A stretch of DNA of 38,638 bases. Source: Phialocephala subalpina (lineage: Eukaryota > Ascomycota > Leotiomycetes > Helotiales > Mollisiaceae). A program made the position numbers and the translations under genes. Below, in pieces: positions 32,692 through 38,638 of this stretch (position 1 is the stretch's first letter; the number at the start of each line of letters is the position of its first letter). The notes beneath the pieces were generated by a model, which was given only the letters and a program-made list of their open reading frames with translations, searched no databases and was not told the origin of the DNA. The DNA is taken from assembly GCA_900073065.1 (NCBI GenBank), contig FJOG01000036.1, positions 132,110 to 170,747 on the forward strand, in the 5' to 3' direction.

Positions 32692-32960
32692 TGTAGGATT
32701 GGGTATCCTACTAATATAGCCTCTGGTTGGCTTATAGCCACTACTTGGGTTGCGTAGCCTTTATAACCTACGTAAAGCTCGCGTAAATTTACGCGTAGAA
32801 TAGGAGGTCTTACGGGGGCTATGCGGTTGTTATTCTTAGGCTGTGATTTTGTATATAAGGGCCCTTTGAATCTCTGGTAAAAAGATAAAGATTAGTCTAA
32901 TACCAATTTGATTTATTATTGCCTCTTTTTATTCTATACCTTATAATTGCAAACCAAACC
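32692..32960 (+). mobile_element. LTR-like segment, possible solo or remnant LTR
   Basis: Starts TGTAGGAT with a small inverted repeat (GTAGGAT 32693-32699, ATCCTAC 32705-32711), then has three TAGCC-containing units. A TATA box (GTATATAAGG, 32851-32860) is followed by a T-rich end (TTGATTTATTATTGCCTC). This arrangement is like the LTR of a fungal retrotransposon. No matching second LTR, primer binding site or gag/pol was seen, so the element type is open. It directly follows an AT-rich block that could be the mutated body. Confidence 0.35.
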
Positions 32961-34851
32961 CTATATTAACATTAAATATAATTCTATTTAATTATATTAT
33001 TATTTCCTTCTTTAAAAGAAGTTTTATAATTTATTCTTTTGGATCTTAGGTTTTAAATATAAGGGTAATCTCCTAATAAACTTGTTATCGCTTTAGCCTT
33101 GCTTATTAATAAATCTAATCCAACATCTTATAATTCTTTTATAATGCCTTTACCCTTCCCGACTATACTTAGTTCACGTAGCCTTTCATTAAGTGATTAA
33201 ATCAATATCGCTTTCGGTATTCCGACTTTGATCGTTGGGATCGTTAGTATTATATTTGCATGGGTAACGTGGAAAGTTTAACACAGGCAATGATATATAT
33301 CCTAAGATAGTTATAAGTTTTTAGAGCGCTATTATAAAATTATTTAGCTGATCCCTATAGCTGCCTAATTCAGGACAGCTTTGAAACGGGTCCAAGCAGG
33401 CACGGCCTCCTTCGAGGAATACATGCAAACCAAGTTTGAGGAATGGAGAACACGGATGTTTAAGGCTTCTTCGCTTGCGATCTAAGACCATGGGAATTTG
33501 AGCAAGGACGATGGAAATTCGAATTGAGACCTGAGCTGGAGAACATAGAGAAGCAAAAATGGTTGAAATTTTGTTATTGAAGGCCCATATCTTTTTATGT
33601 GATATGACCCCCGCGATGACGATTAATCGATTGATTGATTCATACAAAGTTCCAGCAATCTGTTCCCACGGCTATACCGGAATGACCCAGCTTTGGCACT
33701 AGTTGTCGAACTGCGCCTACCTCAGTAAACGCACCTCACTTCATCACACTCGTGTAACTAGCAACCTTCTCTAGTCCTCACAGGGAAAAACCTTCCCCAA
33801 CAACTTTCTTTATCGTCCAAACCGCCCCTTTTATGCTCCCGTAACTCCAAAAACCACGAAAACTCCGACTCTCCCAAATCGTGTGACTGTGTGGTGCCTT
33901 ATGTGGGCCAAGTGCCTGCTATGTGCTCGTAAATCGGTGATGTCATTTCAATGAGAGTTCGAGAACTATCAGGTAGGACTGCGATTACAGGAAGTGGCAA
34001 TGCTTTCCCAGATCCACAGAATTTTGTGTACTGTGTGTCGTATTGTTGTACTGTGTATAATGTTACCGCATCTGAGATATGGGAGGTCCGGTTAAAGGGT
34101 AAGAAAACCCTGAGGAGTTGCTGCCGGCTTGCAAGAACGCTTCACTACAGCTACCTTCCTCCTCTGCGATCACCGCCTATAATCGCTCCCCAGCACAATC
34201 CCATTTACCACTCGGAGCTACGCGTGAACTGTCAAGTCCTAAGGACGATCCGAGATCGAGTCGCAGTCGCTTTCGAGGTTGCCGTCGCAACTCGCAAATC
34301 CATCGTCCTACTAGCCACGCTATTATCTTGAGCATGATAGGTTGGCAGCCGCAAGAATTCGAACCTACCAGCACTAGCTGTCTTTCTCGACTCAGGCCGT
34401 GAGAAGGGTATACAAAGCAGGTGCTCACCAGCAGCCCCTGCGATAATGACAACTTACTGAGCTGTCAGCCATTCTTGGCGAACCGTTGGTCCGTGCTACA
34501 AGTTCATTAAAGCTGAGAAGAAGACACCGATTTCGCTCCTAGCTATACAGTCACTTGCAAAATCGGTTTCGCCCCATTTGCACCAAAATGATTGTGAGCA
34601 CAAACCATATGAGGTGCGGCTGAGGCTGATGGTGCCTCCCGTGCACAGACCACCTACCGGAAATGTAAGAGATGTCGCAAAAATCTGTGTACCGAAATGT
34701 CATCCCTATAACTCCAACTAGACTCACCTACCATTTCATGCTTCTGGGGTGATAATTTCTCTTAGGAATGACGAGTCCATGCTGATTATTATCACGGCAG
34801 ATACCTCTACTCTTATGACAACACGAAGTCGGTTGCCGCGATAATCACACC
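32961..34851. other. Intergenic with scattered coding relics
   Basis: AT-rich at the left, normal from about 33150. A 38-codon stretch at 33369-33485 (LKRVQAGTASFEEYMQTKFE, ending TAA) and a 24-codon membrane-like stretch at about 33212-33283 (IPTLIVGIVSIIFAWVTW) look like protein remains but cannot be placed. No complete gene is seen up to 34851. Confidence 0.35.
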
Positions 34852-35346
34852 ATGCCTACTATTTCTGGAACTATGCAACCATCGTGTGTTGAGTGGCTAT
34901 TGTCCGACTTTTGCAAGAAGCAAGATGAATCTGCGCTCCCTATTTTCGAGAACGCGAGAAAGGTTGTCTTCGCAGAAGAATGGCAAAGCCTCCAGGAGAT
35001 TCAACGGGATGCAAAATGGAATGGCTTGAACAAGCAGCTACTATCGGCCACCACGAACATCCGGGATGATGAGCAGGCCATACAGTTCTTGGAGAAGTGG
35101 CTCCTGCATCTTCGGACCCAGCAAGTCATATTTCGGATGCAGCACTGGGCGGCGAATGCGTTACTCCGGGCAATGATATCCCTATCCGTTACGCTGCCAC
35201 CAGGATTGCACTCAATCGCTAAACTCTACTCAACTTGCGACACTTATCAAGCGCAACAAAATTGGGTGAAAATTTCTACCGCTCGCCGTAATGACTTATT
35301 AAATTCTATATTTCAATTGCATCGAAGTTTTATTAGTTTTTATTAG
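34852..35346 (+). CDS. Hypothetical protein, possibly 3'-truncated (164 aa)
   Basis: ATG in good context (CACACCATGCC). The protein is mainly helical in appearance (SCVEWLLSDFCKKQDES, WNGLNKQLLSATTNIRDD, AIQFLEKWLLHLRTQQV) with no recognised domain, signal peptide or membrane helix. The last 20 codons become AT-rich and low in complexity (LLNSIFQLHRSFISFY), as if the original 3' end were replaced or eroded. It precedes the DUF7587-like gene on the same strand by about 100 bp, and the two could be parts of one former gene. Confidence 0.45.
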   Translation: MPTISGTMQPSCVEWLLSDFCKKQDESALPIFENARKVVFAEEWQSLQEIQRDAKWNGLNKQLLSATTNIRDDEQAIQFLEKWLLHLRTQQVIFRMQHWAANALLRAMISLSVTLPPGLHSIAKLYSTCDTYQAQQNWVKISTARRNDLLNSIFQLHRSFISFY

Positions 35347-35453
35347 TAGGTTCTCGAATTAAAAGGGATTAAAGTAAGTGAATCGGGAGAATTTTGATGT
35401 TCCCACCAAAATTAGGCGAGGTGCAATCCTGATGGCAGCGTAACGGATAAAGG

Positions 35454-36200
35454 ATGTATAGGCTGTTGCAGGAGAGAGGGGTTCGTGCACGCAATACGTT
35501 ATTCGAGCTCTCGCGCGCCATGGATGTGCTTTTGAGACATAAGCTGAAGGGAATAGAGAGTCCCACTCGAGCTACAACGCGGCTTAATCCCTTTGATCCA
35601 CCGCCGACCTTGATACGAATCTGGGATGACAATTCGCATACCCCATATACAAAGTCACTCGGGTTCCGTTGTGGGAATTGGAAGAAGTGTCAGCCGGCGA
35701 ACGACTTTATCGAATTGAAGATCAAGGAACTCTTGAACTTGCAAAGAATTTCGAATCACTGTGAAGACATAAGGAGCCCTTCGGACTGGATATCCTTCAG
35801 TGACAATGCTTTATGGATACTTTCGGGGCTTTCGGATAGCTTCTCATCAGCCCAGAGAAACTGTCGTGTTGCGATCATCAATGTGGCCAGCCTGGACAGG
35901 TTGAGGATTCCCTGGCAGCGGTCAGACTCTCTGGTCCAGCAACTTAGAGGAAATCTCTATTCTCCTAAGAAAGGTGGTGTTCAATACGCCTGGCCTGGAC
36001 ACTATCTCGTATATGGATGGATGCCTTCATAATGCATCATCAAGTCTTTCACATTAGAGGAGTTCAAAGACCTTTGTAAGCAAAGGAACATCCTTAAAAG
36101 TAACTCTTTGATCCAACACTCTTTATCAGATAGTTATTTGACAAAAATTCGAAAAGATAGCGCTACCATGCAAGTTCATCCTCCTTATGAACTCCTCTAA
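35454..36200 (+). pseudogene. DUF7587-like protein gene with an internal TAA
   Basis: From ATG 35454 the frame is open to TAA at 36030-36032 (192 codons), then continues in the same frame for 55 more codons to TAA at 36198-36200. The central region has the layout of the fungal DUF7587 domain: LIRIWDDNS, LGFRCGNWK, DWISFSDNALWILSGLS, RVAIINVASLD and HYLVYGWMPS. The first stop sits immediately after the terminal YGWMPS block and is followed by CIIKSFTLEEFKDLCKQ, the kind of sequence that normally follows. TAA could come from CAA by one C-to-T change in a CpA context, the RIP-preferred dinucleotide. The function of DUF7587 proteins is not known; some occur near incompatibility-type genes. The truncated product keeps most of the domain. 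Confidence 0.6.
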
Positions 36201-36257
36201 TACGTCAGTGGCTTCACTCCAATGTATTATCGACGCCCATCCAAAGTTCAACAAATG

Positions 36258-36419
36258 CTAAAAGGAGCTTACCTCGCCAAATCGCAACCTTAACCCATTA
36301 TACGACAAAAGCACAATCCTTAAATCTTCAATAAACGACTCATCATCTCTAATCTCGAACCTCTCGGACGTCTGCAGCATCCTCACAATGATATATCCGG
36401 CTTCGGCGAGAGCTATTTG
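36258..36419 (-). pseudogene. C-terminal fragment of a cytochrome P450
   Basis: With no start codon, a 53-codon minus-strand frame reads QIALAEAGYIIVRMLQT, ERFEIRDDESFIEDLRIV and NGLRLRFGEVSSF, then TAG at 36258-36260. This matches the segment just after the haem-binding cysteine loop in P450s of the alkane/fatty-acid hydroxylase type (GQQxALxEAxYxxVRxLQxF). The cysteine loop itself and everything N-terminal are missing, because the frame ends at 36420 where repeat sequence begins. A GTAAGC after RFGE could be a former donor site. The gene was apparently cut by the inserted element. Confidence 0.65.
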
Positions 36420-37857
36420 TTTTTTATACTAGTGATCAGTATTTATTCCCGACGCGGGATAACAAGTAGTCTTAAACCTAAAGGGCAATAAAAGATAAAG
36501 AGATAAGAAGAATCTTGGATATTCTTATTACCTTTCAATAATATTAAATTGAAAGTTTATATTATTATATATAAAATAATTCTTTATATTTATATAATAA
36601 AGAAATATTATTTTTGATAATATTATAAAAGGCTTATAAAATTAATAATTCAAATAAAAACTAATAAGAACTTTTTTACTTTTTAATTTAATTCTTTTTA
36701 TTATAAATCTAAATAATTACTTTGATTTTATTAAAAATTAAAATATAAATAATTTGCCAATTTAATATTAAGAGCCTTAGAAAATCAATTAATTGAATGG
36801 AATCGCAAAGAGTTTTTTAGCTTCCAATGAAAATTAAATTATTACTTCTAATATAAACTTTTAAACGGAAACGAATTTTAATTCTTTTGAATTATTTAAA
36901 AGTTTTTTTAATCCAAATTAAAATCTTTCGAAAATAAAAATAATTTATAGAAATGTATCCCTTTTTAATAATTTAGATTTTAAATTAATAGAATTATTTT
37001 TCTATGTAAAAACTTTATTATATCTTATTAATTAAAAGCTTTTTATATATTTAATAAAAAATATAAAAAAGAAATTTATAATTAAGAAAATAAAAATTCT
37101 TATATATATATTCTTTATATATTTCTTAATAATTGGTATTTAAATAATATATTTTCGAGTTCGAAATTTGATATTATAATATTAATTATTAATCGAAAAT
37201 TAATTTATTAATTAAAAAGTAAATTATAATTCGAAATAATTATAATTAATTATAATTTTAATTCGTAAAACTTTAAAAATCGAAATTAAATAATTAATAA
37301 ATTTATAATAATAAATTCTTTATAAATTAATTTTCTTTTAAATAAAATATTTAATATTTAATATTTATTTTATATTCCGAAATATATTATATTATAAAAT
37401 AAATATATAATTTTGGTATTATAAGTTTTTTCTTAATTAATTTACGAAATTATTATTAATATATTATTTTTTTTTAATTATTTCTTTTTAAAAAATATTA
37501 ATTATATTTTTAATTATTATTTTAATTATATATTTTTTATTTAATTGCGATTATTAAAATTTATTCAAAAACTCGAAATATTTAAACAAAGATTTTATAA
37601 TAAAAGAATATAATTCCAAATTTTGAAAATAATTAAAAATAATAATAATATAATCTAAAAATTATTTTAATTTAAAAAAATAAATATAAAATATTATATA
37701 TTTTAAATTCAAATTTTAGTACTTATTAATATATATTAGCTTGGCTATAATATATGGTATAAATTCGGGCTTGCTATACTTTATTTAACCATTATTTTTA
37801 GGCTTGGTTATGTGTGTGGTGTATAATGTGACGCGTGTAGCGTAGTATCGTCGAGGA
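36420..37857. repeat. AT-rich insertion, probably a RIP-mutated transposon
   Basis: Begins right after the P450 fragment. The first 65 bp keep some G+C (CCCGACGCGGG near 36448-36458). Then comes a motif run shared with 178-235, then about 1.25 kb of nearly pure A+T. The right end (37738-37850) has three GCTTG-containing units and returns to normal composition. No coding capacity is left. Confidence 0.65.
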
Positions 37858-37934
37858 GTATCTCTCAACCGAAGGAGAAAAATGGCCGATTTTGGCAGAC
37901 ATCGGCCACTTTTTGCTCCCGCTTGAGAGACTAC
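37858..37934. other. Long near-perfect hairpin (77 bp)
   Basis: Left arm: GTA, TCTCTCAA, CCGAA, GGAG, AAAAA, TGGCCGAT (37858-37890). Loop TTTGGCAGAC (37891-37900). Right arm ATCGGCCA, C, TTTTT, G, CTCC, CGC, TTGAGAGA, C, TAC (37901-37934). About 28 bp pair, with three single-base bulges and one small internal loop. This could be a small-RNA precursor, a miniature inverted-repeat element or a structured end of the adjacent repeat. Transcription cannot be judged. Confidence 0.7.
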
Positions 37935-38362
37935 AATACAACAGCAATCGAAATCGGCTTCAGTCTACACTCCATGATTTCAACGTTTGCGCTACAGCTG
38001 AGATAGACTAATACCAAGCTATGAGAGGTCATAGTCGTGACTCGTGATGCCACAACGTTGACGCAGGGACTCCAGTGGGTTCAGAAAGAGTTGAGTAGGT
38101 ATTCTCTGGAGAATGGCCGAATCTGTCGAGAACAGCTGTTGCTGCATCGACTTGCGCCATTATGACAGCTCTGTGGGTGTTGGGAATGCAATTTTCTCAA
38201 TTCTAATGATGTGGTCGCTGGTATTCCGAGCACTACGAACCCTAGTCTGTTTTTAGATTTAGTCCCCAGGCCACGCATACAGCCTCGTCCCAACTCGAAC
38301 CTCAGCCGTACGAACAAAGATGTCTGCAACACCCTCTCTTTGTCTGCCTTATCGCAATAATA

Positions 38363-38638
38363 ATGGCAGAAGCTCTCGGACTTGCCTTAAGCGTTATCGC
38401 AGTTATCGATTTATCCGCAAACGTTGCTTCATGGTGCTCTGAGTATTACGCCAATGTGAAGAATGCCGGAAACGACATCGAGCGCCTTCAACGGGAGGCC
38501 CAAGGATTGAAAGCAACACTTGAAAGGGCCTAGTCATTGTGCAACGGTCCAAATAGTGTGAAACTCCAGGAATCCCAGAGCTTGCGTGAGGCAGCCAAGG
38601 ACTACAAGAAGCAGCTCGCCCAGCTAGAGACAAAACTC
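38363..38638 (+). pseudogene. Start of an NLR/STAND gene with early TAG (runs off window)
   Basis: ATG at 38363 opens MAEALGLALSVIAVIDLSAN, VASWCSEYYANVKNAG and DIERLQREAQGLKATLERA, then TAG at codon 57 (38531-38533). The same frame then continues SLCNGPNSVKLQESQSLRE and KKQLAQLETKL to the window end. This is the helical N-terminal signalling domain placed before the NTPase in many fungal NLR-like proteins (MAEALGxAxSVIAVIDLSxK pattern). CAG to TAG is one C-to-T change in a CpA context. The NTPase and repeats would lie to the right. It is either a pseudogene or a gene with a correcting intron not seen here. Confidence 0.7.

Noticed and set aside
33321..33647. 108-codon minus-strand frame.
   Set aside because: The plus strand of the same stretch carries a more protein-like relic; the minus frame shows no domain.
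34340..34460. Possible tRNA on the minus strand, because GGTTCGAATTC resembles a B box and GGCTGCC could be an acceptor strand.
   Set aside because: No matching 5' acceptor strand (GGCAGCC), no proper A box or anticodon arm at the right distance, and the T stem has mismatches.
34690..34730. Weak likeness of CCGAAATGTCATCCCT to CCGAAATGTAACCCCT near 31074.
   Set aside because: Too short and too imperfect to call a repeat pair without an alignment.

Overview
This is a window from a filamentous ascomycete nuclear genome. The genes carry short GT-AG introns (51-127 bp), and the families are typical of Pezizomycotina: HET, fungal STAND/NLR amino-terminal domains, CFEM-like membrane proteins, a DHA2 transporter and a DCR2-type phosphatase. 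Gene-bearing DNA of normal composition alternates with blocks of almost pure A+T (about 1-280, 8280-10070, 31100-32690 and 36480-37780) that hold no gene. Such blocks look like repeats mutated by repeat-induced point mutation (RIP). A Leotiomycete-like plant-associated or saprotrophic fungus is plausible, but the sequence alone does not fix the genus.

Layout. 0.6-8.2 kb: an intact five-exon aspartate-aminotransferase-type enzyme and an intact PEP-mutase-family enzyme lie on the minus strand, facing away from an intact four-exon DHA2 efflux transporter on the plus strand. Repeats and a perfect inverted repeat lie between the enzyme pair and the transporter. 8.2-10.1 kb: AT-rich block, bordered by the remains of a STAND/NLR gene (10.2-10.6 kb). 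11.6-13.8 kb: a long disordered coiled-coil protein. 15.7-16.3 kb: a decayed HET gene. 17.5-18.2 kb: a secreted protein made of two near-identical modules, each preceded by a dibasic site. 19.1-21.0 kb: a nearly complete HET gene with one in-frame TGA. 21.9-23.7 kb: an intact DCR2-like metallophosphoesterase, divergent from the HET gene. 24.8-25.3 kb: an orphan coronin-like tail. 25.7-26.2 kb: a gene broken by an 8-bp duplication. 28.1-30.0 kb: a head-to-head pair of double-CFEM-like membrane protein genes, both damaged or incomplete at the 5' end. 31-33 kb: AT-rich block plus an LTR-like segment. 34.9-36.4 kb: a DUF7587-like gene with an internal TAA, and a P450 C-terminus cut at the edge of the next AT-rich block. 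37.86-37.93 kb: a long near-perfect hairpin. 38.36 kb to the end: the start of another NLR gene, with an early TAG.

How it fits together. The best candidate for an undescribed system is the aminotransferase, PEP mutase and transporter set. If the PEP mutase makes phosphonopyruvate, the aminotransferase could trap it as phosphonoalanine and the transporter could export a product, giving a minimal fungal phosphonate locus. That pathway is inference. The rest of the window looks like accessory DNA in which self/non-self recognition genes (HET, NLR) and surface/secreted protein genes are being lost. Several retain long reading frames broken by one stop codon that a single C-to-T change could have made.
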